Positions 9,580 through 19,702 of a DNA stretch of 64,000 nt are shown here, one piece after another. The notes under the pieces were generated by a model, which was not told the DNA's origin, did not search any database, and saw nothing but the letters and a program-made list of their open reading frames with translations. Numbering within the stretch: the stretch's first letter is position 1; each line of letters starts with the position of its first letter. The DNA comes from Fuerstiella sp. Its GTDB lineage: Bacteria > Planctomycetota > Planctomycetia > Planctomycetales > Planctomycetaceae. The position numbers were made by a program, and so were the translations under genes. The stretch is from positions 422,475 through 486,474 of the forward strand of contig JAKVAZ010000007.1 in NCBI GenBank assembly GCA_022447225.1, in the 5' to 3' direction.

Positions 9580-12024
9580 ATGTTCCTGAATCAAATGACA
9601 ACGACGATGTTGAATCACTTTCCTCTGGCTGTATGCCTTTGGGCTTTCTGTGGAACGCTCGTCATTGGGGAAGACACAGTTTCTTTCAGTCGGGATATTC
9701 GTCCGATCTTATCGGACAGGTGCTTTCAGTGTCATGGTCCGAATGAAGAAGCTCGTCAGGCAGAATTACGCCTGGATATTGACGATGAAAAGGAAGGTCC
9801 GTTTCGAGATCGCAACGGGCGACGGGTGATTCAGCCCAAAGATCCGCTGTCGAGTGAACTCTGGTATCGGCTGACGACTGATGACGAATCCGAGCGGATG
9901 CCCCCTTCGGACTCTCACCTTCGGACGCTGACGGTATCTGAAAAGGCGCTGGTCAGGAGCTGGATTCTCCAGGGAGCCCAATACGACGATTTTTGGGCAT
10001 TCGTGCCGCCACTGGCAGCAACGCCACCGTACGTCGAGGACCCTCAGTGGCAGTCTCCCATTGATCGTTTTGTGCTGGCCCGGCTAAACGAGAAGAATCT
10101 GAGACCGCAGAGTGGTGCCGACAGACGAACACTGATCAGGCGAGTGACGTTTGACCTGACGGGGCTACCACCGGGAACAGACGACATTCGTCGCTTCGCT
10201 AACAACTCTTCTCCTCAAGCATGGGAGATTCTTGTCGACCGACTCCTGGCGGCACCTTCTTACGGTGAGCACATGGCAAAGTACTGGCTTGATCTGGTGC
10301 GTTTTGCTGACACGAACGGCATTCATCATGATCACTATCGTGAAACCACACCGTACCGCGACTGGGTGATTCGGGCTTTTAACAATAATCTCCGTTTCGA
10401 TGACTTTATCACATATCAGATTGCCGGGGATTTGTATGAGGAATCGACAATTGACCAGCAGATTGCGTCCGGATTCAATCGTCTGCACCTGGTAATCGAT
10501 CGTGGTACCGCATTACCCGAGGAAAGTTACACGCGGAATGTGGTGGATCGTGTCTCTGCGTTTGGGACGGCGTTCCTGGGACTGACGCTGGGTTGTGCTG
10601 CCTGTCACGACCACAAATATGACCCATTGTCTCAACGCGAATTTTATCAACTGTTTGCATTCTTCAATAATATTGATACGGAGCCGGAGACACCCGGGAG
10701 AAACAGTCATCATCCCGTCATTCTGCTGCCGACTTCCGAACAGGGAGAACGGTTAAGACAGATCGAGAACGGCATCGAGTTCACTGGAGCCAAGATCAAA
10801 GAACTGACAGATGTACTTAGCAAACTCAGCTCGGACGATTCTGTGCGTAAAAGCGACGTTGAAATCCTGCTGAAATCAAAGAAAGAGCGACTCGAGATAC
10901 TCAAGAAAGAGCTGGATGCCGTCGAACGGACCGTCGCTGTGAGCCTTGTTTCGAAAGAGCGAACCGACATTCGACCGGCTTATCTGCTGATTCGCGGCGC
11001 TTACGACCGGCCGGGAGAACAGGTGGAACGAAACACTCCCGGATTTCTTCCCGGCCTGAATGCCGCCGGAAGCACCGTCACCCGTATGGATCTTTCTCAC
11101 TGGCTGACTCAGGAACAGCATCCTCTGACGGCACGTGTTGCTGTGAATCGGTTTTGGCAGCAGTTCTTTGGAGTCGGCCTCGTAAAAACGTCGGAGGATT
11201 TTGGAGCGCAGGGTGAATATCCCAGTCATCCTGAGTTACTGGACTATCTTGCAGTCAGGTTTGTGGAGTCCGGATGGAACGTAAAGGAGCTGGTTCGGTC
11301 AATTGTCCTGTCACAAACATACCGGCAGTCTTCGCGTGCACCTGCGTCTGCCTTTCGAGAAGATCCCGAAAACCGCCTGCTCGCCCGGGGCTCTCGGTTC
11401 CGGCTTGATTCTGAGATGATTCGTGACCAGATTCTTTCAGTCAGCGGTCTGCTGAATGAGTCCATGTACGGCCGCAGTGTTAAGCCGCCCCAGCCACCAA
11501 ACCTGTGGAAGAGCGTGTCGATGGTTTCGTCAAGTACGTATGCCTTCGAAGCGGATGCGGGGGACAACATTTACCGTCGCAGTCTCTATTCATTCTGGAA
11601 ACGTGCCATGCCACCGCCTCAGATGACGATTTTCGACGCTCCTACCAGAGAAAGCTGCATCGCCAGACGCGAACGAACCAATACCCCTCTGCAGGCTCTC
11701 GTTCTCATGAACGAAAGCCAGTACTTTGCTGCAGCGGAAAACCTGGTACACCGGATTTTGGTTCGCGAACAGAGGGACGATCAGTTGCGTCTGGCTTTTG
11801 CCTTTGAATCAGTGACATCCCATCTTCCTGGTACGACTGAACTGATGAGCCTCAGGAACGGACTGACTGCGTTTCGTGCTGCTTATCGGGATGACCTTGA
11901 GTCGGCCAGGGCCATGACGACCGATACAAAGCAGGCGAGTGACGCAGAACGGGTGGAGATCGCCGCCTGGACAATGCTGATCAATTCTCTGTTCAGTCTG
12001 GATGCAGTGAAGACACGGGAATAA
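9580..12024 (+). CDS. PSCyt1-DUF1549-DUF1553 secreted protein (locus 1)
   Basis: Planctomycete-specific exported protein of about 814 residues. The leader ([20 protein letters not shown]) suggests Sec export. Next comes a PSCyt1 cytochrome-c-like module with a CxxCH haem motif at residues 48-52 (CFQCH), then DUF1549 (IDRFVLARL, then [15 protein letters not shown]) with the conserved second CxxCH in [11 protein letters not shown], then a charged segment predicted as coiled coil (about residues 385-450), then DUF1553 ([29 protein letters not shown]). It is followed 3 bp later by a DUF1501 gene, the usual pair. Role unknown; the pair is often discussed in connection with polysaccharide or sulfated-glycan use in planctomycetes, but nothing here proves it. 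Starts at codons 6 or 10 are possible alternatives. Confidence 0.93.
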   Translation: MFLNQMTTTMLNHFPLAVCLWAFCGTLVIGEDTVSFSRDIRPILSDRCFQCHGPNEEARQAELRLDIDDEKEGPFRDRNGRRVIQPKDPLSSELWYRLTTDDESERMPPSDSHLRTLTVSEKALVRSWILQGAQYDDFWAFVPPLAATPPYVEDPQWQSPIDRFVLARLNEKNLRPQSGADRRTLIRRVTFDLTGLPPGTDDIRRFANNSSPQAWEILVDRLLAAPSYGEHMAKYWLDLVRFADTNGIHHDHYRETTPYRDWVIRAFNNNLRFDDFITYQIAGDLYEESTIDQQIASGFNRLHLVIDRGTALPEESYTRNVVDRVSAFGTAFLGLTLGCAACHDHKYDPLSQREFYQLFAFFNNIDTEPETPGRNSHHPVILLPTSEQGERLRQIENGIEFTGAKIKELTDVLSKLSSDDSVRKSDVEILLKSKKERLEILKKELDAVERTVAVSLVSKERTDIRPAYLLIRGAYDRPGEQVERNTPGFLPGLNAAGSTVTRMDLSHWLTQEQHPLTARVAVNRFWQQFFGVGLVKTSEDFGAQGEYPSHPELLDYLAVRFVESGWNVKELVRSIVLSQTYRQSSRAPASAFREDPENRLLARGSRFRLDSEMIRDQILSVSGLLNESMYGRSVKPPQPPNLWKSVSMVSSSTYAFEADAGDNIYRRSLYSFWKRAMPPPQMTIFDAPTRESCIARRERTNTPLQALVLMNESQYFAAAENLVHRILVREQRDDQLRLAFAFESVTSHLPGTTELMSLRNGLTAFRAAYRDDLESARAMTTDTKQASDAERVEIAAWTMLINSLFSLDAVKTRE

Positions 12025-12027
12025 GAC

Positions 12028-13503
12028 ATGGATCCTTTGCAGACTTACCGGAACCTTCAGTCCCGACGGCAGTTTCTGAACCGCTCCAGGACGGGACTCG
12101 GTGGTGTCGTACTCAGTTCGCTGGCTGCTGACCAGGCTGCAGCTGGTGCGGTCAACACACCACATTTTGTGCCGAGAGCCAAGCGTGTCATTTTTTTGTT
12201 CATGGCCGGTGCCCCGAGTCAGTTGGATCTGTTCGACTACAAACCTGATTTAGCCGATAAATTCAGAGAACCACTGCCGGCTGACGTTAGAGACGGTCAG
12301 CGTGTGACGGCCATGACAAAAGGAACGGATCACCTGATTCAGCCGACAATGTTTCGGTTTGCGCGTCAGGGACAAAGCGGTCTGTTTATGTCGGAATTAC
12401 TGCCGCAGCTTTCGACCGTTGTCGACGATCTGTGTTTGATCAAATCGATGAACACAGATGCCATCAATCACGACCCGGGCAAAACGCTGATCTGTACCGG
12501 ATCACAGATCCCCGGAAAACCCAGCCTTGGTGCCTGGTTGAGTTTCGGTCTGGGAACGCTCAATAGAGACCTGCCGGATTTCATTGTATTGAATTCCGCC
12601 TTCTGGTCCGGTGACCAGCGAAATGTTCAGGCCCTGTACAGCCGACTGTGGGGCACAGGGTTTCTGCCATCCGAACATCAGGGTGTTGCATTTCAGTCTT
12701 CCGGAGACCCTGTTCTGTTTTTGTCCAATCCGGATGGGGTGAGCCGAACCAGTCGGCACCGTATGCTGGACCTCGTCACTGAGCTTAATGAGACACACGC
12801 CGCTGAGGTGGGTGATCCGGAAATCCAGACCACGATTGCGCAGCAGGAAATGGCATTCCGCATGCAGGCTTCTGTGCCGGACCTGACTGATATCAGTTCT
12901 GAGCCTTCGTCAGCTCTTGAACTATACGGACCGGAAGTTCACAAGAGTGGATCGTTTGCGAGAAATTGTCTGCTGGCACGGCGGATGGCAGAACGGGGAG
13001 TTCGGTTCGTTCAGATCTATCACCGAGGCTGGGATCACCACTCAGATCTGCCAAAAAAAATGAGGGGACAGTGCTACGATGTTGATCAGCCATGTGCCGC
13101 GTTGATTAAAGATCTGAAACGCCGCGGATTATTTGATGATACTCTGATCGTGTTCAGTGGTGAGTTTGGTCGCACGGTGTACTGCCAGGGCGGGCAGAGT
13201 GCTAACAGGTACGGACGTGACCACCATTCCGGGTGCTTCACGGCGTGGATGGCGGGCGCAGGTATTCAGGGAGGAATCGAGCATGGGCAAACTGACGAGT
13301 ACAGTTACAATATTGTTGATCGGGATGGCCAAAAAACAACTCGATTTGAAGACGGAGCAGTCCACATTCGGGATCTGAATGCCACCATTTTGTATCTGCT
13401 GGGGATTGATCACCGGAAACTGACGTTTCGATTTCAGGGACTGGACCAGAAGCTTACCGGTGTCGAAGAAGAATCCCACGTGGTTGAAAAAATTCTGAGT
13501 TGA
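12028..13503 (+). CDS. DUF1501 protein with Tat-type leader (locus 1)
   Basis: About 491 residues. The N-terminal SRRQFLNRSRTGLGGVVLSS is a twin-arginine-like leader, so export in a folded state is likely. DUF1501 belongs to the alkaline-phosphatase/sulfatase-like fold. Conserved blocks visible are FLFMAGAPSQLDLFDYKP, the DDLCLIKSMNTDAINHDP region, GVRFVQIYHRGWDHH, LIVFSGEFGRT and the final LLGIDHRKLTFRFQGLD. Starts three bases after the DUF1549 stop, so the two are co-transcribed and probably translationally coupled. Function is not established; a role alongside its haem-containing partner is inferred only from constant pairing. Confidence 0.93.
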   Translation: MDPLQTYRNLQSRRQFLNRSRTGLGGVVLSSLAADQAAAGAVNTPHFVPRAKRVIFLFMAGAPSQLDLFDYKPDLADKFREPLPADVRDGQRVTAMTKGTDHLIQPTMFRFARQGQSGLFMSELLPQLSTVVDDLCLIKSMNTDAINHDPGKTLICTGSQIPGKPSLGAWLSFGLGTLNRDLPDFIVLNSAFWSGDQRNVQALYSRLWGTGFLPSEHQGVAFQSSGDPVLFLSNPDGVSRTSRHRMLDLVTELNETHAAEVGDPEIQTTIAQQEMAFRMQASVPDLTDISSEPSSALELYGPEVHKSGSFARNCLLARRMAERGVRFVQIYHRGWDHHSDLPKKMRGQCYDVDQPCAALIKDLKRRGLFDDTLIVFSGEFGRTVYCQGGQSANRYGRDHHSGCFTAWMAGAGIQGGIEHGQTDEYSYNIVDRDGQKTTRFEDGAVHIRDLNATILYLLGIDHRKLTFRFQGLDQKLTGVEEESHVVEKILS

Positions 13504-14070
13504 GAACGTCTGGCGATCGAATTCAGGTTCCTCTGACAAACCGGTGCGCAGGTCCTTTGTTCACGAGGTGCTCACCAGGTCGAGAGAATATGTGTGACTC
13601 GCTGGTCGGCATGTTTTTTCTGATGACGGCGACGGCGCAAACGGAAAAATGTTGAACCGATTTCATTTAGAACAGTGTGATCAGTGGCGGAAGATTGAAA
13701 ATCCTCTCCAACGTCCCCGCAGAAACCGTTTGATTAGTGTTGACAGGAATTGCACACGCTGAATCTGGTTCGCGGATAACGGGTACTGCTGCTACATTCG
13801 GTTGGGTTATCGGGTGACTGTTTCGGTTACACAACGTTTTTGACCGGTGCCTGGCCGGCAGGTGCGTTTTGCATGCGAAGAGTCCGTTTGTTGTTCTTAG
13901 TCATGAGCACATCATTCCTCTTTAAAATTTACCGGGAATCATTCTTCAGAAAAATCGATTTACTGAGCTGAGCCGCAGCAGGGGATGACCAGTGGGTGTG
14001 AGGACTGTGGTTTGTACACATTTGTTGTTTTTTACATGTTCAGAAATTGTTAGTGCTCAGCGATATTGAC
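13504..14070. other. Intergenic; possible 25-27 codon minus-strand mini-ORF
   Basis: 567 bases before glgP. The only item of note is a minus-strand mini-ORF, GTG 13910 or ATG 13904 to the stop at 13827, preceded by AGAGGA about six bases before the GTG. It would encode a basic peptide (MTKNNKRTLRMQNAPAGQA...). This is too short to trust without homologues. The rest presumably holds the glgP promoter, which I cannot pinpoint. Confidence 0.3.
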
Positions 14071-16551
14071 ATGTCCAACGTTGTTCAAAAATCTTCGACT
14101 GATGAGACAATTCCGGAAACGGACCACTGTCTCGCGGGAATAGAGAGTGAACTTCATCGCCATTTGAATTTCACGCTGGGACACCACTCCGTAGATGTGG
14201 AGCCCCATTACCTGTATCGCGCCCTCGCAATTGCAGTTCGAGATCGTTTGGTTGGGCAGTGGAAAGCCACTCGGGACCGGATTACCAGGAGTGGAAAGAA
14301 GCGAGTGTCCTATCTCTCGCTGGAATTTCTGGTTGGACGATCGCTGACCAACGCCGTTTTGAATCTCAACCTTGAGGATTCCGTGCGTGCGGCGCTAAAA
14401 AAGTACGGCAGCAGCCTGGAAGAATCAGCGGAACTGGAACACGACGCCGGTCTTGGTAACGGAGGTCTTGGACGTCTGGCCGCCTGTTTTCTCGACAGTT
14501 GCGCCAATCTGCAGTTGCCCGTTGTGGGCTACGGCATCCGCTACGAATACGGCATGTTCAATCAGCATATTGAAAACGGGCGGCAGGTGGAGGATCCGGA
14601 TCAATGGCTCAGAGACGGAAATCCGTGGGAACTGGAACGACCGGAGGACACCCGAAGAGTTCATTTTTACGGTCACTCAGAATACTTTGTCGACGATACA
14701 GGAAAGGCACGTTTTCGGTGGGCCCAGGCCCAGGAAATACTGGCTGTGCCGCACGATATGCCGATACCAGGGAACGGCAACGGAACTGTCAATACTCTTA
14801 GACTCTGGCGGTCGTCGCCGACTGACGAATTCAACCTCGACGAATTCAACGCGGGTGGTTATTCGGAGGCAGTTGCGGAAAAAAATCTGGCCGAACAGAT
14901 TTCCATGGTGCTGTACCCGAACGACGCCAGCGAAAACGGCAAAGAACTTCGATTGAAACAGCAGTACTTTCTGGTGTCAGCCAGTCTGCAGGATGTGATC
15001 GATGAATGGATTGCGATTCATGGTGAAAATTTTGAAGAATTCGCCAGCTACAACTGTTTTCAGCTGAATGATACACATCCGGCCTGTGCGGTTCCTGAAC
15101 TGATGCGTCTGTTGATGGATGAGCATGGACTGGAATGGGATGCGGCGTGGAGAATCACGCAGCAGTGTTTGGCTTATACAAACCATACCCTGCTGCCCGA
15201 AGCGCTGGAACGCTGGTCGGTGTCTCTGTTCAGTCGTCTGCTGCCGCGTCTGATGGATATTATCCATGAGATCGATAAGCAGTTTCGGGCGCAGTTGGCT
15301 GAAATCTGGCCGGATGATGTCGGGATCAGGGAACGTATGTCGCTGGTAGAAGGTGGACATCATCCTCATGTTCGCATGGCTTACCTGGCGATTGCAGGCA
15401 GCTTTTCGGTGAATGGAGTTGCCGGTTTGCACACGCAACTGCTGCAGTCCGGATTGTTTGCTGATTTTTACAAATTGTGGCCGTCGAAGTTCAACAACAA
15501 GACTAATGGAGTCACTCAGCGACGCTGGCTGAGTCATTGCAATCCAGGTTTGCAGGAACTGATTGACGATGCCATTGGTACCGAGTGGCAGTCCGACTTT
15601 CAAAAAATTTCTCATCTGGCGCCTTGGGCCGAAGATGCGGAATTCCGGGAACGCTGGCACGCGGTCAAACAGGCAAATAAAGGAGCGTTAATCAGTTATG
15701 TTCTGGAACAGACCGGAGTGCGACTGACAGAACATGCACTGCTTGACGTACAGGTCAAACGCATCCATGAATACAAACGACAGTTGCTGAATGTTTTGCA
15801 CGTGATCCATCTTTACGACAGGATCTGTCGAGGTGACGTGGATGAGATGGTGCCTCGCTGTGTACTGATCGGTGGTAAGGCCGCGCCCGGTTACCATGTT
15901 GCGAAACTCATCATTAAACTCATTAATGACGTGTCTGCGGTCGTGAACAAATCAACCAAAACCGATGGGCTGCTGAAGGTTGTGTTTCTGCCGAATTACT
16001 GTGTGTCAGCAATGGAAAAGATTTGTCCGGCGACGGAACTTTCCGAACAGATTTCGACCGCAGGCAAAGAAGCTTCGGGTACCGGCAACATGAAATTTAT
16101 GATGAACGGAGCACTTACGATTGGAACTCTTGACGGGGCCAATATTGAGATTCGAGATCAGGTCGGTGAAGAAAATTTCTTCCTGTTTGGAGTGACAGCA
16201 GACGAAGTTGCAAACACCCGGCGGACTTACGATCCTAACTCTCTGATTGCTGCGGATGAGGATATTCAGCGTGTGATGAACCTCCTGGAAAACGGGCACT
16301 TCAATACGTCCGAGCCGGGAATCTTCAATATCCTCACTGCGGGGCTGCGAAACGCGGATGATCCGTGGCTGACCATCGCGGATCTGCGAAGCTACATTGA
16401 TGCCCAGCGGGAAGTCAGCAAATCTTACCAGGACCCGGCCAGCTGGAATCGAATGAGCATCCTGAATACGGCGTCCAGCGGATGGTTTTCCAGTGACCGC
16501 ACGATTCAGCAGTATGCCGATGACATCTGGAACGTTAAGCCGGTGAAATAA
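14071..16551 (+). CDS. glgP: Glycogen/starch/alpha-glucan phosphorylase
   Basis: PLP-dependent phosphorolysis of alpha-1,4-glucan to glucose-1-phosphate. About 826 residues from the ATG at 14071; an upstream in-frame TTG at 14047 would add eight residues. Family hallmarks include SYLSLEFLVGRSL near residue 80, DAGLGNGGLGRLAACFLDS, GYGIRYEYGMFNQ, the FQLNDTHPACAVPELMR block, VKRIHEYKRQLLN, and the PLP-lysine region EASGTGNMKFMMNGALTIG followed by TLDGANIEI. Full length, no disruption. The downstream malQ gene in the same direction (gap 139 bp) fits a glycogen/maltodextrin breakdown unit. Confidence 0.97.
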   Translation: MSNVVQKSSTDETIPETDHCLAGIESELHRHLNFTLGHHSVDVEPHYLYRALAIAVRDRLVGQWKATRDRITRSGKKRVSYLSLEFLVGRSLTNAVLNLNLEDSVRAALKKYGSSLEESAELEHDAGLGNGGLGRLAACFLDSCANLQLPVVGYGIRYEYGMFNQHIENGRQVEDPDQWLRDGNPWELERPEDTRRVHFYGHSEYFVDDTGKARFRWAQAQEILAVPHDMPIPGNGNGTVNTLRLWRSSPTDEFNLDEFNAGGYSEAVAEKNLAEQISMVLYPNDASENGKELRLKQQYFLVSASLQDVIDEWIAIHGENFEEFASYNCFQLNDTHPACAVPELMRLLMDEHGLEWDAAWRITQQCLAYTNHTLLPEALERWSVSLFSRLLPRLMDIIHEIDKQFRAQLAEIWPDDVGIRERMSLVEGGHHPHVRMAYLAIAGSFSVNGVAGLHTQLLQSGLFADFYKLWPSKFNNKTNGVTQRRWLSHCNPGLQELIDDAIGTEWQSDFQKISHLAPWAEDAEFRERWHAVKQANKGALISYVLEQTGVRLTEHALLDVQVKRIHEYKRQLLNVLHVIHLYDRICRGDVDEMVPRCVLIGGKAAPGYHVAKLIIKLINDVSAVVNKSTKTDGLLKVVFLPNYCVSAMEKICPATELSEQISTAGKEASGTGNMKFMMNGALTIGTLDGANIEIRDQVGEENFFLFGVTADEVANTRRTYDPNSLIAADEDIQRVMNLLENGHFNTSEPGIFNILTAGLRNADDPWLTIADLRSYIDAQREVSKSYQDPASWNRMSILNTASSGWFSSDRTIQQYADDIWNVKPVK

Positions 16552-16690
16552 ATGCGCACGCAGGCTGTTTCTCAGCATGGAACACAGGGCATTCTGCGAG
16601 TAATCGTAAGTCACAAGAATTCAACGGTGCGATTGACCGTGTTTTGAAAATGTCGGTAGGATCGCGTCGGAACAGATTAGAAGTTTCTTG

Positions 16691-18193
16691 ATGCTGTTTC
16701 CTCGATCCTCAGGCATTCTGATGCCGGTTTTTAGTCTGCCGGACGGTCCGGGAATCGGTGATTTTGGTCCCGGTGCATATCGCTTTGTCGATTTTCTTCA
16801 TGCTGCCGGGCAAACCATCTGGCAACTTTTGCCTTTGGGGCCGGCGGCAAAGGGCGATTCGCCCTACAGCAGTTACTCAGCTTTCGCGGGAAATCCGCTG
16901 CTGATTAGCTGCCAGCCACTTGTGACAGCCGGCCTGTTAAATGAAAAACAACTTCGCGATGCAGGTTACTATGGGACGACGAACGGACTGGCAGACTACG
17001 ACAACGCCCGCTTAATTCGGCAACCACTGTTGCGTGAGGCCTGGTCCGTGTTTCGGTCCTCTGATGACCGTAACCTGTGGCGGGAGTTTTCTGACTTTTG
17101 TGATCGAAATCGGTTTTGGCTGTCGGATTTTGCCAGGTTCGATGTGCTGACGACGGAGTACGGAGATCCTGACTGGTCCCGGTGGGCAACGGAACTCGTT
17201 CACCGTGAACCGTCAACGATTGCAGAGACCGATCGTCGACTGGCTGCAGAGATTGAATTCGTTAAGTTCCAGCAGTTCCTGTTTGCCGGTCAGTGGAAAA
17301 GACTGAAGGAGTATGCGAATCATCGATCGGTTCGCATTTATGGAGACATGCCGATCTTCATTGCGTATGAAAGCGCTGATGTCTGGAAAAATCAGGAGTT
17401 GTTTTATCTGGATCAATTCGGTCGTTCACTGGTTGTGGCGGGTGTTCCTCCGGACTACTTCAGTTCTGACGGACAGATGTGGGGTAACCCGCTGTATCGC
17501 TGGGAGCAGTTGGCGGCGACAGACTATCACTGGTGGACGCAGCGGTTCCGACAGGCGCTGGAACAGTTTGACATCCTGCGCATTGACCACTTTCGCGGAT
17601 TCGAATCGTATTGGCAGATTCCTGCCGATGCCGAAAATGCTGTAAACGGGCGGTGGATGCCAGGACCACGCTGTGGTCCGTTTTCAGCCGCCCGTGAGGT
17701 CCTGGGAGAACTGCCAATTGTCGCAGAAGACCTTGGGCTGATTACAGAGGAAGTGCATACGCTGCGTGACCAGCTGGGCTTTCCCGGCATGCGGGTTTTG
17801 CAGTTCGGTTTTGAGAACGAAGAGGATGTCTATCATCGTCCGGAAGCCTATCCGTCACACAGCGTTGCCTACACGGGGACTCACGACAATGACACCGTTC
17901 TCGGTTGGTATCATCAGCGCACTCAGCAGAATTCTGCTGACGATTTCCTGAATCGATATATCCCGCATCAGGCGGATCAGGTTCATATTGACTTAATTCG
18001 GCTGGTTCTGAATTCCGCTGCGGATACCGCAATCATTCCGATGCAGGACGTGTTGGGACTGGGGAGTGAGGCCCGGACCAACACACCTGGTAAACCCGAT
18101 GGCAACTGGAAGTGGCGCTACTGCGGTCCGCTGTGGTCTAAAGAACTGGCTGAAACCCTGCGAACGATGACGAAATCAGCCGGGAGAATCTGA
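16691..18193 (+). CDS. malQ: 4-alpha-glucanotransferase (amylomaltase)
   Basis: GH77 enzyme that transfers alpha-1,4-glucan segments. About 500 residues from the ATG at 16691 (a TTG directly before it is ignored). Begins with the typical RSSGILMPVFSLPDGPGIGD and LPLGPAAKGDSPYSSYSAFAGNP. The catalytic Asp lies in LRIDHFRGFESYW, the acid Glu in IVAEDLGLIT, and the transition-state Asp in TGTHDNDTVLGWY. The C-terminus has LGLGSEARTNTPG and the NWKWRY motif. With glgP it would shorten and recycle maltodextrins produced from glycogen. Confidence 0.97.
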   Translation: MLFPRSSGILMPVFSLPDGPGIGDFGPGAYRFVDFLHAAGQTIWQLLPLGPAAKGDSPYSSYSAFAGNPLLISCQPLVTAGLLNEKQLRDAGYYGTTNGLADYDNARLIRQPLLREAWSVFRSSDDRNLWREFSDFCDRNRFWLSDFARFDVLTTEYGDPDWSRWATELVHREPSTIAETDRRLAAEIEFVKFQQFLFAGQWKRLKEYANHRSVRIYGDMPIFIAYESADVWKNQELFYLDQFGRSLVVAGVPPDYFSSDGQMWGNPLYRWEQLAATDYHWWTQRFRQALEQFDILRIDHFRGFESYWQIPADAENAVNGRWMPGPRCGPFSAAREVLGELPIVAEDLGLITEEVHTLRDQLGFPGMRVLQFGFENEEDVYHRPEAYPSHSVAYTGTHDNDTVLGWYHQRTQQNSADDFLNRYIPHQADQVHIDLIRLVLNSAADTAIIPMQDVLGLGSEARTNTPGKPDGNWKWRYCGPLWSKELAETLRTMTKSAGRI

Positions 18194-18357
18194 GACGTTC
18201 ATAGAAACGTGTCTTGTGAACTCTGTTCGCAAATTGATTCCGTCCGCGTTATGTTGTGGGCTGATAACGGACTTATCTGCACCTGCTGAGGTTCCACACT
18301 TTTTTCACGAACCCGTCATTCAGCGTCTCGAACGGTGTACGGTCTGGTGACTCCGGT

Positions 18358-18701
18358 ATGCGGCGCACAGACACTTCTATGGACCGTCCGGGTTACCTGC
18401 GGCGCGTTCTGTTTTTTTCGGACGAATATTTCCGCTGCTGTACCCGGGGCTCAGGGAATCGGTGGATGCCGGAGGACCCGGACTGAGTACAGCCCGGATT
18501 TGCTATCTCCTTGCTGCTGCCAAAATCGCTGATACAACGGGGCAATTGATCAGTGGCCAGGTTTCAGGACAACTGGATCCTCGCAAAGTACTGGCGACCG
18601 GTGTGCTGCGGACTGCCCTGCTGAACGTGTTGTTTGGATTCGGAACGGCTCTGTTCTTTCTGATCTTCATCTGTCAGTGGATGGGAATCCAGCTTCTTTA
18701 A
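18358..18701 (+). pseudogene. Small membrane protein gene readable only across a T7 frameshift
   Basis: From the ATG at 18358 frame 1 reads MRRTDTSMDRPGYLRRVLF and then runs into a T7 tract at 18412-18418. Past the tract the sensible reading moves to the overlapping frame: IFPLLYPGLRESVDAGGPG, then STARICYLLAAAKIADTTG, then QLDPRKVLATGVLRTALLN, a C-terminal membrane helix (FGFGTALFFLIFICQWMG) and stop at 18701. Adding one T, or slipping back one base on TTTTTTT, gives one continuous ~114-residue protein. This may be a homopolymer sequencing error, a real inactivating deletion, or a -1 slippage site. I do not recognise the family; the amphipathic middle and single C-terminal helix suggest a tail-anchored membrane protein. 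Confidence 0.5.
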
Positions 18702-18744
18702 GCGGCATTGATGCTTATTGCTGTCAACCGTCGATCTGCCGGCT

Positions 18745-19608
18745 TCAGCCTGCGGCCAGTGCCACGATTCCACAAACCATTGCCGACGCTGCAGCGATTC
18801 GACGGCTGGTGTGCTGTTCTCCAAGAAACTGTGTTCCCAGGAGAGTTCCAAACAGAATACTGACTTCACGAGCCGGAGCGACGGTACTCAGTGGTGTGAA
18901 CGACATGGCTGTCAGAACCAGGATGTATGCTGCCGGAGCAAGAAACGCAACACTGATGACTTCCCGCCGTCGACGATCCCAGATACTGCGAACCGTTTTT
19001 TTGTGTGCAAGAGCGTGTGGTGTCAGCATCAGGAAAACGGCCAGTCCGGTAAAGAATTCCAGCAGCAGGGGAGGCACGTGAACTTCGCTCACCGCATATT
19101 TGTCCCACACGCTGTAGGACCCGATACAAACCCCGCAGAGTCCTCCCCACTTAATGGCCTCAGTTGTCTGTTCTTCCGAACGACCCCGCCCCGGACGCCA
19201 GGTCAGCAGCAGCACGCCTGCGATGATCAGTGTCAGGCCGGTCATCGTCATTACAGACGGGCGTTCTTTCAGGAGGATGACGGCCATCAGTGTCGAAAGC
19301 ACTGGTCCCGTGCCACGAGCCAGTGGGTACACAACTGACAGATCTCCGACCCGATAGGCCCGTTGCAGGACCACAAAATATAACAGATGCAGGACAGCCG
19401 TCCCGCACATAAACAGGAAACCCTGCCAACCGATGTCGGGTCGTTGTGTCAGATACAGTACAAGTCCGACCGGGCAGAGAATCACTGAAGAAACCGCAGT
19501 GAACAGCCAGACAAAAACGGCGCCACCGCCGGAGCGTTTGGCGAGCAGGTTCCAGACAGCATGCATGAATGCAGACGTCAGGATCAGCACGACAGCAGTG
19601 ACCGTCAA
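18745..19608 (-). CDS. EamA/DMT-superfamily transporter
   Basis: About 287 residues with ten hydrophobic segments arranged as two EamA repeats, as in drug/metabolite exporters of inner membranes. Segments include AVVLILTSAFMHAVWNLLAK at the start, LARGTGPVLSTLMAVILLKE and GLTLIIAGVLLLTW in the first repeat, and EVSILFGTLLGTQFLGE followed by AASAMVCGIVALAAG in the second. Substrate cannot be predicted. The start is TTG at 19608; no in-frame ATG lies close upstream and the hydrophobic N-terminus begins immediately. It converges on the small frameshifted gene at 18358-18701 across about 40 bp. Confidence 0.88.
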   Translation of the reverse strand: MTVTAVVLILTSAFMHAVWNLLAKRSGGGAVFVWLFTAVSSVILCPVGLVLYLTQRPDIGWQGFLFMCGTAVLHLLYFVVLQRAYRVGDLSVVYPLARGTGPVLSTLMAVILLKERPSVMTMTGLTLIIAGVLLLTWRPGRGRSEEQTTEAIKWGGLCGVCIGSYSVWDKYAVSEVHVPPLLLEFFTGLAVFLMLTPHALAHKKTVRSIWDRRRREVISVAFLAPAAYILVLTAMSFTPLSTVAPAREVSILFGTLLGTQFLGEQHTSRRIAAASAMVCGIVALAAG

Positions 19609-19702
19609 CAGTTGACTTTCTTCTGAATGCCTGCCTGCAAAGACAAGTCCAAAGGAGCAGGTGCGACATAGACAATGTCCACGTCACCGGTGTATTCAAG
19701 AG

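Noticed and set aside
13827-13910. 27-codon minus mini-ORF with an AGAGGA site
   Set aside because: Too short to support without homologues; noted in the intergenic entry.
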